Of a DNA stretch of 7,086 nt, positions 1 through 6,696 are shown one piece after another. The notes beneath the pieces are model-generated. The model did no database searches. It was not told where the DNA came from and worked only from the letters and a program-made list of their open reading frames with translations. Source of the stretch: Gemmataceae bacterium (GTDB taxonomy: Bacteria; Planctomycetota; Planctomycetia; Gemmatales; Gemmataceae); the NCBI GenBank assembly GCA_947490035.1, contig CANLGS010000205.1, positions 1 through 7,086 of the forward strand, given 5' to 3'. Numbering within the stretch: the first letter of the stretch is position 1; each line of letters begins with the position of its first letter. Position numbers and translations under genes: made by a program.

Positions 1-432
1 CTCCGCCATCGTGCGGCCGAGGGACACGCGCAGGAACGCCACAGGCTCGATGCGGCGCAGCATGTCGTTCTGAATCAGCACGCGGCCGAGCGGGGTCTTG
101 CCTTCCAGGATCGCGGTGCGAACGGCTTCCGGGCACACGCCGAGGTCGATGCGGACGAGACCGAACTGCACCACGTTCGCCGGGTCGTCCTTCAGTGAGA
201 GCAGAATCTTGCGGGCGTACTCGTCGCCCTCACGCCGGCGTGAGAGGACGCGAACGCCCACCGGCGAACCGTAATATTGTTCGACCGTCACGGTCATGTG
301 GTGCGTGTGGACGAGGAGCTTTTGGTAGGGTTCCGGCACGTCCTCCGCGGACACCTCGACCGCTTCGGGTCGGTCCGGCGAATCGGGGAACAGCCGGTAC
401 AAGTGGTCGAACGTGGGGGCGGTGGTGAGCAA
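1..432 (-). CDS. Chorismate lyase-like (DUF98/UbiC-type) protein, 3' end cut off by window edge
   Basis: A minus-strand frame stays open from an in-frame TGA just upstream of position 432 to the left edge and gives 144 residues. It is recognised by eye as the chorismate pyruvate-lyase/DUF98 family: PYQKLLVHTHHMT (residues 35-47) followed by VEQYYG resembles the family's PYR-LL-H-DMT-LE-G block; ARKILL (73-78) carries the Arg expected at the substrate carboxylate (Arg76 in E. coli UbiC); and PLGRVLI (114-120) is the family's PLG motif. The usual Glu in V-E-F-G is Gln here (VVQFG, 87-91). Known members split chorismate into 4-hydroxybenzoate and pyruvate in the cytoplasm; activity here is inference. 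The TTG start at 430-432 is chosen because GAGGGG lies 6 nt upstream and the first ATG (residue 46) would remove conserved sequence. The C-terminal Glu of the active site lies outside the window. It is co-directional with the polyprenyl synthase, 157 bp downstream of it. Confidence 0.68.
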   Translation of the reverse strand, partial: MLTTAPTFDHLYRLFPDSPDRPEAVEVSAEDVPEPYQKLLVHTHHMTVTVEQYYGSPVGVRVLSRRREGDEYARKILLSLKDDPANVVQFGLVRIDLGVCPEAVRTAILEGKTPLGRVLIQNDMLRRIEPVAFLRVSLGRTMAE

Positions 433-438
433 CGGCGG

Positions 439-444
439 CCCCTC
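439..444 (-). promoter_or_regulatory. Ribosome binding site deciding the TTG start of the chorismate-lyase-like gene
   Basis: The minus strand reads GAGGGG, then 6 nt, then TTG (430-432). No ATG or GTG in this frame lies between the upstream in-frame TGA and residue 46, so this site supports an unusual TTG start. Confidence 0.5.
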
Positions 445-523
445 ACGGCGTGAAGTCGGTCAGGGGGCGGACGGCGGGCTGGGGAGGGATACCGGCGCGG
501 GCGAGAAGGCTTACGGCAGTTAT

Positions 524-594
524 GGTGAACCGCGACCGTAAGGGAGCGGGTGGTGGATCAAAGCCCACCCGCTCCCTTACGGTCGCGGTTCACC
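524..594. repeat. Perfect 30-bp inverted repeat (hairpin) overlapping the polyprenyl synthase stop codon
   Basis: Arm 524-553 is exactly complementary to arm 565-594, with an 11-nt loop (554-564). The right arm contains the TGA stop (590-592) of the DUF116/polyprenyl synthase gene, so the last bases of that gene form part of the stem. No T-run follows the stem on the minus strand, so it is not a classical intrinsic terminator. It could still protect the mRNA 3' end, or be a copy of an interspersed genomic repeat. The rest of the 433-589 spacer shows nothing else recognisable. Confidence 0.85.
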
Positions 595-2389
595 TGCCCA
601 GTTCCACGAACTGCGTGACGCCCTGGCGCGGCAGTTCGGGCTTCTCCAGCACGCTATCGACGAGGTAGTAGAGCAGTTCGCGGAACTCGGTGGGCTGCAC
701 CTCGTCCGCAAGCGATTCGGCCTTCGCGCGGAACTTGTCCACCAACTTCTCGGCCTTCTCGAACACCTTCGCCGCGAAGTACAGGTGCCGCACGCGGGCC
801 ACGATCTCGTCGCTGTTCACTCCGGCGGTCCGGGCGTTGGCGATCAGGTACAGCAGTTCCTCGCGCTGTGCCGGCGACGAGCCTTCCAGCGCCAGCGCGA
901 GTAGCAGGGTGGGCCGCGCCGCGAGCACGTCCTGGCCGGACACGAGTTTGTTGTCTTCGTCGCCGGTCCAGTCCTTGATGTCGTTGAGAATCTGGAACGC
1001 GACGCCGACGTTGCGGCTGAAGTCCGTGACCATCTTCTCGTACTGTTCGGACGGCCCCGCGAGCCGCACGCCGGTGTAAAGCGCGGCCTCGAACGCGGGC
1101 GAGGTCTTCAGCGCGTAAATCTTCAGCGCGTCGAGCGTTGTCAGAGCTTTGTCCTTTGCGTCGCGCCACAGCAGTTCCGCGCCCTGGCCTTCGGATAACT
1201 TGATGTGCGCGTCCGCGAGCTTGTCGAGGATGTCGGCCGCGGTTTCCGCGCCGAGCGCCTTACGGTCGCGCGATACGCAGCGGTAGCCGAGGCCGATGAG
1301 GTAGTCGCCGAGGTTGATCGCGGTACCGACGCCGTGGACGCGGTGGAGCGTTTCCTGGCCGTAGCGGTAGGAGTCGTCGTCCTCGATGTCGTCGTGAACG
1401 AGGCTCGCCTTATGGAACGTCTCGATGGCGATGGCCGCGCGCTTCACCGCGTCCGGCAGTTCCCACCCGGTCTCGGAGAGTGTGGCCGGCGCACCCTTGA
1501 GCGCGTCGTAAGTCGCCAGCGTGATGAACGGGCGGCTGCGCTTGCCGCCGCGAGAGAGGAAGTCGTAGGCGATGGCTTCGTGCTTGCGCAGTGGGTCTTG
1601 CGCTGGCGAAGCCGCGCGTGCTTTGGGAACGAGTCGCGTGAGTTCCGGTTCCTCGAACATCGTGTTCGAGGCGCGCATCAGGTGCATGTACGTCTTGGTC
1701 TTCGCGCCCGGCGCGGGCGTGTGCAACCCGATCGACTCGAATACCCAGTCGTTGTCAACCGACGTGTTCTTGCAGTTGCTCGACAAGAGCGGCGTCGCGA
1801 TGCATGGGATGCCCGCGAGCAGCACCTTATCGAACGCCTTCTCCAGCACGTTCAGACACGCGACGCCGACGATGGCGTCGATGTGGCCGCTGACGATGAT
1901 CTTCAGCACGATCGGCGTGCCTTCGCTCACCAGCACCTTGTAGCCGAGTTCTTCGGCCTTCGTGCGGAAGTCGCCGACCTCGCACGCCCCGCACTTCTTG
2001 CAGTCTAACCCGAACTCGTCGTACTCCGCCGGGCAGCCTTCCGCGTTCTTCAGGCAGTGCGGCAGCAGCATGAGGCGCCGGTTGAACGGGATCGCCGCGA
2101 CCTGTTCGCGCCAGAACTCGTTGGTCAGCATCACCATCGTGAAGCCGAGGCACGTCTCGCCGAGTCCGAGCGTTTTGAGAACGCTTTCGGCCATCTCCTT
2201 CGTCGATTCGCGCGTCAGCGGCTTCGACTTATCGACGGTCTTGCAGAACTTCTCGACCTCCGCGCGGATGCTGTCCCGCACGGCGCGCACCTGCGGAACC
2301 TCCTTGAACGCGGCGGAGTTCAGCTTTGGCGGTTTGGTCGGGGCGCGTTCGGTCGTGGCTTCGGCGATGGCATCGGCGACAGTCGTCAC
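590..2389 (-). CDS. DUF116 domain fused to trans-polyprenyl diphosphate synthase
   Basis: This 599-residue two-domain protein carries a DUF116 domain at about residues 60-240, marked by LPHCL then C119, the C130-x2-C133-x2-C136 cluster, GVAC (C178) and C196/C206, a likely metal or Fe-S site of unknown function. Residues ~265-590 are an all-helical polyprenyl synthetase: GGKRSRP (281-287, diphosphate binding), first Asp-rich motif DDIED (333-337), KTS (428-430), and second Asp-rich motif present as NDIKD (469-473), its first Asp replaced by Asn. The residue five before DDIED is Ala, as in long-chain synthases rather than the Tyr of FPP synthases, so a longer product is inferred. The family condenses isopentenyl diphosphate onto an allylic diphosphate using Mg2+. 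The GTG at 2387-2389 is chosen because AAGGGA lies 7 nt upstream; the frame is open to a further GTG at 2431 (613 aa) lacking a good ribosome site. It is divergent from the ThuA-like gene. Confidence 0.92.
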   Translation of the reverse strand: MTTVADAIAEATTERAPTKPPKLNSAAFKEVPQVRAVRDSIRAEVEKFCKTVDKSKPLTRESTKEMAESVLKTLGLGETCLGFTMVMLTNEFWREQVAAIPFNRRLMLLPHCLKNAEGCPAEYDEFGLDCKKCGACEVGDFRTKAEELGYKVLVSEGTPIVLKIIVSGHIDAIVGVACLNVLEKAFDKVLLAGIPCIATPLLSSNCKNTSVDNDWVFESIGLHTPAPGAKTKTYMHLMRASNTMFEEPELTRLVPKARAASPAQDPLRKHEAIAYDFLSRGGKRSRPFITLATYDALKGAPATLSETGWELPDAVKRAAIAIETFHKASLVHDDIEDDDSYRYGQETLHRVHGVGTAINLGDYLIGLGYRCVSRDRKALGAETAADILDKLADAHIKLSEGQGAELLWRDAKDKALTTLDALKIYALKTSPAFEAALYTGVRLAGPSEQYEKMVTDFSRNVGVAFQILNDIKDWTGDEDNKLVSGQDVLAARPTLLLALALEGSSPAQREELLYLIANARTAGVNSDEIVARVRHLYFAAKVFEKAEKLVDKFRAKAESLADEVQPTEFRELLYYLVDSVLEKPELPRQGVTQFVELGR

Positions 2390-2396
2390 GGGTAAA

Positions 2397-2402
2397 TCCC
2401 TT
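2397..2402 (-). promoter_or_regulatory. Ribosome binding site deciding the start of the DUF116/polyprenyl synthase gene
   Basis: The minus strand reads AAGGGA followed by 7 nt and a GTG at 2387-2389. This favours the 599-residue product over the longer frame beginning at 2431. Confidence 0.55.
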
Positions 2403-2606
2403 GGCAGATTCAGCGGAAACGCGAGCCGCACGCTCTTGCGGACGCGCAGAGAGAAGATACAAGGCGGGAGGTATCCGAACCAGTTTGGTCACATCGCGTT
2501 CGGGATGCAACTGAAAACGGCGCTTGCGTTCCGGGTCGCGGCGCGGTTTCGTGTAGCTGCCCCGTACCACCCGCGATACCCGCCACCCGCCGGAGTCTTT
2601 CACGCC

Positions 2607-3575
2607 ATGACCCGATTCCTCTCCGCTCTCATCCTGTTAACCCCGTTCGCGGCGGTTCGGGCCGAAGAGCCGAAGACTGATCCCTACGACCAGTCCAAAG
2701 TGCCGCTCGAAGTGGAGCCGCCGGCCGACTTCAAGGGCAAGCGCGTCCTCATCGTCGCGGGCCGCGTCAGCCACGGTCCCGGCGATCACGAGTTCTTCGC
2801 CGGCAGCGCGGTTCTCATGAACTTGCTCAAGCAAACCGACGGCGTGTTCCCGATCATGGCCCGCGACGGTTGGCCGAAGAACGAGAAGCTGTTCGACACC
2901 GCCGACTGCGTCGTGATGTACATGGACGGCGGCGGCAATCACCCCGCGATCAAGCCGGAGCGCATGACGATCATTCAGAAGCAGCTCGACCGCGGCTGCG
3001 GCTGGGTGAACCTGCACTACGCGGTGGAGTACCCGGTGAAGCAGGGCGACCGCGACATCGCCGGCCCGGTGAAGGGCTGGCTCGGCGGCTACTACGAAAC
3101 CGGTTACTCGTTCAATCCGCACTGGGACGCGAACATCCGCAGTCTACCGAAGCACGACATCACCAGGGGCGTGAAGCCGTTCACGATCCGCGACGAGTGG
3201 TACTTCGGGATGCGCTGGATCGACGACATGAAGGGCGTCACGCCGATCCTGCAAGCGCTCCCGCCGGACGACAAGCGCGGAACACCACACCTGAAGGAGC
3301 GCAAGGGCGAAATCGAAACGATGGCGTGGGCGTTCGAGCGCAAGGACAAGGGCCGCAGTTTCGGCTTCACCGGCGGTCACTTCCACCGCAACTGGGCCGA
3401 CGAGAACTTCCGCCGCGTGGTGGTGAACGCGACCTTGTGGAGCGCGAAGGTGGACGTGCCCGAGAAGGGCGCGAAGGTGGACTTCGACGCGGCCGACCTG
3501 AACAAGAACCTCGACAAGAAGGGGAAGGGCGAGTTCAAGCCGATCCTTCCGCCGGAACCTGTGAAGGAGGAGTGA
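2607..3575 (+). CDS. Exported ThuA-like domain protein (class I glutamine amidotransferase-like fold)
   Basis: This 322-residue protein begins with a signal peptide: MTR, a hydrophobic stretch at residues 4-17, and a likely signal peptidase I cut after VRA (residue 19), so export is expected. Residues ~44-285 form a ThuA-like domain: KRVLIVAGRVSHGPGDHE (45-62), DCVVMYMDGGG (100-110), GWVNLHYAVEYP (132-143), DEWYF (196-200) and TGGHFHRNW (255-263) before a final VVVNATLW. The C-terminal ~40 residues are Lys/Asp-rich and probably unstructured. ThuA was named for trehalose utilisation; the many planctomycete paralogues are mostly uncharacterised and are suspected to act in carbohydrate metabolism, so no substrate is assigned. 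The ATG at 2607 is chosen because it creates the signal peptide; the frame is open upstream to 1962, but that stretch is antisense to the polyprenyl synthase gene. Only a weak GGAG at 2592-2595 precedes it. It converges on the cyclase gene. Confidence 0.9.
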   Translation: MTRFLSALILLTPFAAVRAEEPKTDPYDQSKVPLEVEPPADFKGKRVLIVAGRVSHGPGDHEFFAGSAVLMNLLKQTDGVFPIMARDGWPKNEKLFDTADCVVMYMDGGGNHPAIKPERMTIIQKQLDRGCGWVNLHYAVEYPVKQGDRDIAGPVKGWLGGYYETGYSFNPHWDANIRSLPKHDITRGVKPFTIRDEWYFGMRWIDDMKGVTPILQALPPDDKRGTPHLKERKGEIETMAWAFERKDKGRSFGFTGGHFHRNWADENFRRVVVNATLWSAKVDVPEKGAKVDFDAADLNKNLDKKGKGEFKPILPPEPVKEE

Positions 3576-3584
3576 CCGCGTTCG

Positions 3585-3684
3585 GAGTGTGGTCCGCCGC
3601 TCCGCGGCGGTCTTGGTTTGCCGGTGCGATGTGTGCTTCCCACAGAAAGCGACAGGCACCGCCGCGGAGCGGCGGACCACACTC
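3585..3684. repeat. REP-like double inverted repeat in the convergent spacer
   Basis: Arms 3585-3611 and 3658-3684 are perfectly complementary over 27 bp around a 46-nt centre. Each arm also folds alone: CCGCCG pairs with CGGCGG across a 5-nt loop. That is the architecture of paired REP/BIME-type elements. It starts 9 bp after the ThuA-like stop codon and could end transcription from that gene, or simply be a dispersed element. No coding capacity is seen. Confidence 0.85.
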
Positions 3685-3693
3685 TCGGAAAGG

Positions 3694-3715
3694 GCGAATC
3701 ACATTTGCTATTCGC
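3694..3715. repeat. Small hairpin between the REP-like repeat and the parS-like site
   Basis: GCGAAT (3694-3699) and ATTCGC (3710-3715) are complementary across a 10-nt loop. The stem is short and no T-run follows, so function is uncertain. Confidence 0.3.
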
Positions 3716-3747
3716 GCGGCGTTGCGCAGGGCGCCACACTTGCCTAA

Positions 3748-3763
3748 TGTTCCACGTGGAACG
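3748..3763. promoter_or_regulatory. parS: Candidate parS site (ParB-binding centromere)
   Basis: The 16-mer TGTTCCACGTGGAACG contains a perfect 14-bp palindrome (3749-3762). The widely conserved bacterial parS consensus is TGTTNCACGTGAAACA; this site keeps the CACGTG core and is a G/C-paired variant of the flanking positions, a form also known for chromosomal parS sites. It is intergenic, in the convergent spacer 11 bp beyond the cyclase stop codon. ParB binds such sites and spreads to build the segregation complex with ParA and SMC, usually near oriC. No parA or parB lies in the window, so the role rests on the motif alone. Confidence 0.72.
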
Positions 3764-3773
3764 TTTGTACACG

Positions 3774-5536
3774 TTAGAATGTCGCGCGTGCCGCGCGGCC
3801 GAGTGCCGCGACCGTGAAGATCAGCGGGTACAGCTTCTCGAAGTACCACAGCTTCGCGAAGTAGAACCCGATGGGCGACGGGTCGCGGAACTTCCCTGAT
3901 TCCACGGCTTCAACGAGCCACGCGATTCCTCTATCCACAGGCGAGCCGTGAGCGCCGTCTCCTCCACGCTCGAAGGGCAATCCTTCGCGCCGCCCCACCC
4001 GCCATCGGCGTTTTGCACGGACAACAGGTATTCCACCCCGCGACGGCACTCCGGCGAATCCTTCATGTTCAGATCGCGGTACGCGGCGAGTACGCGCGCG
4101 GTGCCGTAAACGGGGTTGATGTCGTCGGGTGCGTGCTGGTTCCCGAACCACAGCGGCAGCCACGAACCGTCCGCGCGCTGTTCGTGCGTCAGGTATTCCA
4201 ATCCGTTGAAGATCGCCCCCTCGCCGTGCTTGTCGAGGAACGGCAACCCAGGCGGGAGGAAGCGATGAATTGCCCGCAACGCGTGTGCGGTGAGATCGCT
4301 TCCGCTGCGGTCGAAGGGGAGAGTTCCCCAACCTTTACAGAATGTCGGGAACCCGCCGTCCTTGTTCTGAAGTGACAGCATCCACAGCACGGCAGCATTC
4401 GCTTGGTCGCGCGCGGCATCCTGTTCTGCCTCCTTCGATTGCTGGTGGCTATCTCTCAGCGTCAGGAAATTGACAGCGATCCAGGCGCTTGGCGTGTCGT
4501 CGCAATCGGGCACGCCCCCCGCGAGGTCGGTCCACGCCCACCCACCAGGGTCGGCGCCCGTGTACGGGTGTCGCTCCTTGTATTGCTGCTTCAGTAGCCA
4601 CGCGAGAATCTTGTCCTTCGTATCGAGTGAGTCGAGGTCGTTCGCGGCCGCGAGTGCGTTCACGCCGAGCGTCGTCACCCACGTCGCGAGGTTCGTGTCG
4701 ATAGGCCAACTGCCGTCGGGACGCATCGAGTTCACGATGAACCGCACGCCTTCGGCGATCACTTCGTTCTCGGCACGCGAGCGGTGCCGGCGCATCGCGG
4801 AGAGGGCCATTACGACGAAGCTCGTCAGCGGCGTTGCTTCAAGGTAGCCGCCGGTTGTCGGCTGAATGCGTCGCAGAATCTTCAGCGTGCGCCCGCGAAC
4901 GAACCAGCGCGTGATGTCGCGAATCGGGTTGTTGTTCCGCCGGTGGTGGTGGATGCACTGACCAATCGCGATGAGCGCGGGCAACGCGTAGCTCACCACC
5001 GGCATCTTCGCGAAGCGATACCAACTCTGCGGTAAGTAAGCCGCCTCAAACGGCAGTCGCGGCACTTCTTCCCACTTGACCATTCGCGCGATGGCGCACG
5101 TCATCAGGATCGGCACGGAGAACGTGTGATCCTTGCCGTACCGCGCGCGGATAGCCGCCGCCCGCCGCGCCGGGAGCACGCCCGCCTTTGCCGTGATGTA
5201 GTCCTCCACCTTCCGAACCGTCTCGTCGTGATCCTTCTCGCCGATCAGCTTGAACGCGGCGCGGCACAGCATCGTGGTCGAGATGTTCGAGAAGCTCTTG
5301 ACCGTGTCGCCCCACCCGCCGTCGGCGTTCTGGTGGTCCGCGAGCCACTTGATACCGGCGTCGATGCGCGCACGGTGCTCGAACGGGTTCACCAGGTGCA
5401 GCGCCATGATCGCGGTCGCGGTCGAGAGCGCGGAGGTCGATAGTTCGCCGACCCAGTGGCCTTCGGGCACGCGCTCCGCGAGGAGCGCGTCGCGGGCGAC
5501 GAGGTACGCGGACTTGAGGCGATCTGCGCTGGTCAT
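3774..5536 (-). CDS. Squalene-hopene cyclase-like class II terpene cyclase, frameshifted near its 3' end
   Basis: The frame opening at ATG 5536 begins with EGHWVGELSTSALSTATAIM (residues 25-44) as in squalene-hopene cyclases. It has QW-type repeats at 69-75 (QNADGGW), 390-396, 453-459 and 508-514, and the catalytic acid motif DCDDT (344-348, DXDDT), which protonates an isoprenoid double bond to start cyclisation on the membrane face. The frame is intact through VEETALTA (~531), then runs through an unrelated 40-residue tail to a stop at 3821. The expected ending continues in another frame from about 3950: RGIAWLVEAVESGKF, GFYFAKLWYFEKLYP, TAA at 3774-3776. From 5536 to 3774 is 1763 nt, one base short of a whole number of codons, and ~10 residues seem absent at the junction. 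It could be a degraded gene or an assembly error. The DXDDT cyclase assignment is firm; substrate (squalene or another polyprenoid) is not known. No strong ribosome site precedes the ATG. It is divergent from the Kdo hydroxylase. Confidence 0.85.
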
Positions 5537-5606
5537 GTCGGAACCGTTTGATTCAAGCACGCGGGTCGGCTGCGTCGATTGTAGGGACTGAGCGTTCCCC
5601 GCAGTC

Positions 5607-5611
5607 GAGGG
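5607..5611 (+). promoter_or_regulatory. Ribosome binding site of the Kdo hydroxylase gene
   Basis: GAGGG is followed by 6 nt and the ATG at 5618. It sits in the 81-bp divergent spacer (5537-5617), which must also hold promoters for both genes; no convincing -35/-10 pair could be picked there. Confidence 0.5.
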
Positions 5612-5617
5612 TGCCGA

Positions 5618-6493
5618 ATGACCGCGATCCATCCGATCAGTCTCGCGACCTGGAACGGCACGCTGCCGGCCGCGGAGCAGGGCGTCGCCACCGACGCGCT
5701 CGAAGCCGGACACGTCCTCTTCATGCCCGAACTGCGGTTCGAGTTAAGCGAGGCCGAGCGTGCGTACCTCGACCCCGCACTCGTGGGGAAGTCGAAGAAC
5801 GTCAGCTACGACCCGCGAAGCGGCAAGCTCGGCGGGCTGAACGTCGCGACGATGAAACTCGACGACCTCCGTGCACTGATGGACCGGTTCGCGACTTCCA
5901 CGCGCGCACTTCTCGCGACCTTGCTCCCGACCTACGGCGACGGACTTCATCAGGCGAAGACGAGCCTGCGCCCGGTCGAGATCGCGGGGCGCACTCAGTC
6001 GTGGCGGAAGGACGACACGCGGTTGCACGTGGACAGTTTCCCGAGCCAGCCTTCGAGCGGGAATCGCATCCTGCGGGTGTTCAGCAACGTGAACCCCGAC
6101 GGCCGCGCGCGGGTGTGGAAAGTGGGCGAGCCGTTCGAGGCGGTGGCGCGGAAGTACTGGGACAAGCTCCGCGCACCGCTGCCCGGCGAGCGCGGGCTGC
6201 TCGCGGCGATTCGGGTGACGAAAGCCGTCCGCTCGCGGTACGACCACTACATGCTGAAACTGCACGACGCGATGAAGCTCGACCCGGACTATCAGGCGCG
6301 CTTCGCGACCGCGACGCACCCGTTCCCGGCGGGAAGTACGTGGGTGTGCTTCACGGATCAGGTGTCGCACGCGGCCATCTCCGGCGCGCACCAGTTGGAG
6401 CAGACGTTCTGGGTGGACGTGCGCGCGATGCGGAACCCGAACGCGGCCCCGCTGCGGGTGCTGGAATCACTCGCGGGAAGGAAGCTGGCGTGA
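5618..6493 (+). CDS. kdoO: Kdo 3-hydroxylase (Fe(II)/2-oxoglutarate dioxygenase)
   Basis: This 291-residue protein matches the 3-deoxy-D-manno-oct-2-ulosonic acid hydroxylase family (DUF2843-type KdoO). Visible hallmarks are WRKDDTRLHVDSFPSQP (129-145), with the H137-x-D139 iron-binding pair; NRILRVFSNVNPDG (149-162); VWKVGEPFE (166-174); YDHYMLKLHDAMKLD (208-222); and VSHAAISG (249-256), giving the distal iron ligand H251. Characterised members in Burkholderia and Yersinia use Fe2+ and 2-oxoglutarate to add a hydroxyl to C3 of Kdo, making Ko in the LPS inner core at the cytoplasmic face of the inner membrane. Length and motif order fit a complete enzyme, and no signal peptide is seen. The ATG at 5618 has GAGGG 6 nt upstream. 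It implies a Kdo-containing lipid A in this organism, an inference not checkable here. A repeat element begins two bases after its stop codon. Confidence 0.9.
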   Translation: MTAIHPISLATWNGTLPAAEQGVATDALEAGHVLFMPELRFELSEAERAYLDPALVGKSKNVSYDPRSGKLGGLNVATMKLDDLRALMDRFATSTRALLATLLPTYGDGLHQAKTSLRPVEIAGRTQSWRKDDTRLHVDSFPSQPSSGNRILRVFSNVNPDGRARVWKVGEPFEAVARKYWDKLRAPLPGERGLLAAIRVTKAVRSRYDHYMLKLHDAMKLDPDYQARFATATHPFPAGSTWVCFTDQVSHAAISGAHQLEQTFWVDVRAMRNPNAAPLRVLESLAGRKLA

Positions 6494-6519
6494 TCTTGTA
6501 GGGTGGGACAAGGCTCTGC

Positions 6520-6683
6520 GCCGTCCCACCCTGCCTTTGGTTTGGTGGCACAGACATTCCTGTCTGTGTGTTTGGATGGTGCAACCGCACAGACAGGAAT
6601 GGCCGTCCCACCCTGCCTTTGGTTTGGTGGCACAGACATTCCTGTCTGTGTGTTTGGATGGTGCAACCGCACAGACAGGAATG
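6520..6683. repeat. Perfect tandem duplication, 2 x 82 bp
   Basis: Positions 6520-6601 and 6602-6683 are identical by direct reading. Each unit contains CACAGACATTCCTGTCTGTG and, further on, its partial complement CACAGACAGGAAT. Complete identity suggests a recent duplication inside the larger element. Confidence 0.93.
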
Positions 6684-6696
6684 TCTGTGCCACCAA
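6624..6696. repeat. Perfect 27-bp inner inverted repeat
   Basis: Arm 6624-6650 is exactly complementary to arm 6670-6696 with a 19-nt loop. The arms contain CACAGACATTCCTGTCTGTG, itself nearly palindromic. The first tandem copy keeps only a 13-nt right half of this hairpin (6588-6600), so copy two is the complete one. Confidence 0.9.

Noticed and set aside
1258..1270. Short match to the arm of the 524-594 hairpin (CTTACGGTCGCG)
   Set aside because: Only about 12-13 bases, explained by codons of the synthase domain, with no inverted partner.
1205..2008. 267-codon open frame on the plus strand
   Set aside because: It lies wholly antisense to the DUF116/polyprenyl synthase gene, has Arg/Val/Asp-rich composition typical of a GC-rich shadow frame, and shows no domain.
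1962..2606. Upstream extension of the ThuA-like frame
   Set aside because: The frame is open but overlaps the N-terminal part of the opposite-strand fusion gene and would bury the clear signal peptide that begins at 2607.
2390..2606. Promoters in the divergent spacer
   Set aside because: No -35/-10 pair with good spacing could be chosen on either strand; promoters must exist here but cannot be placed from sequence alone.
2870..3817. 315-codon plus-strand frame overlapping the ThuA-like gene
   Set aside because: Arg/His/Gly-rich out-of-frame translation of the real gene, running on into the repeat.
3931..3939. CTATCCACA, one mismatch from a DnaA box
   Set aside because: A single imperfect copy inside the cyclase coding region, with no cluster or AT-rich unwinding region. 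It is not evidence for an origin, although the parS-like site is nearby.
5537..5713. N-terminal extension of the cyclase frame
   Set aside because: It would overlap the start of the divergent Kdo hydroxylase, and family similarity begins just after the ATG at 5536.
6025..6036. Another CACGTG hexamer as a second parS
   Set aside because: The flanks are not palindromic and it lies in the Kdo hydroxylase coding sequence.
5548..6501. 317-codon plus-strand frame over the Kdo hydroxylase
   Set aside because: Shadow frame; the 5618-6493 frame carries all KdoO motifs.
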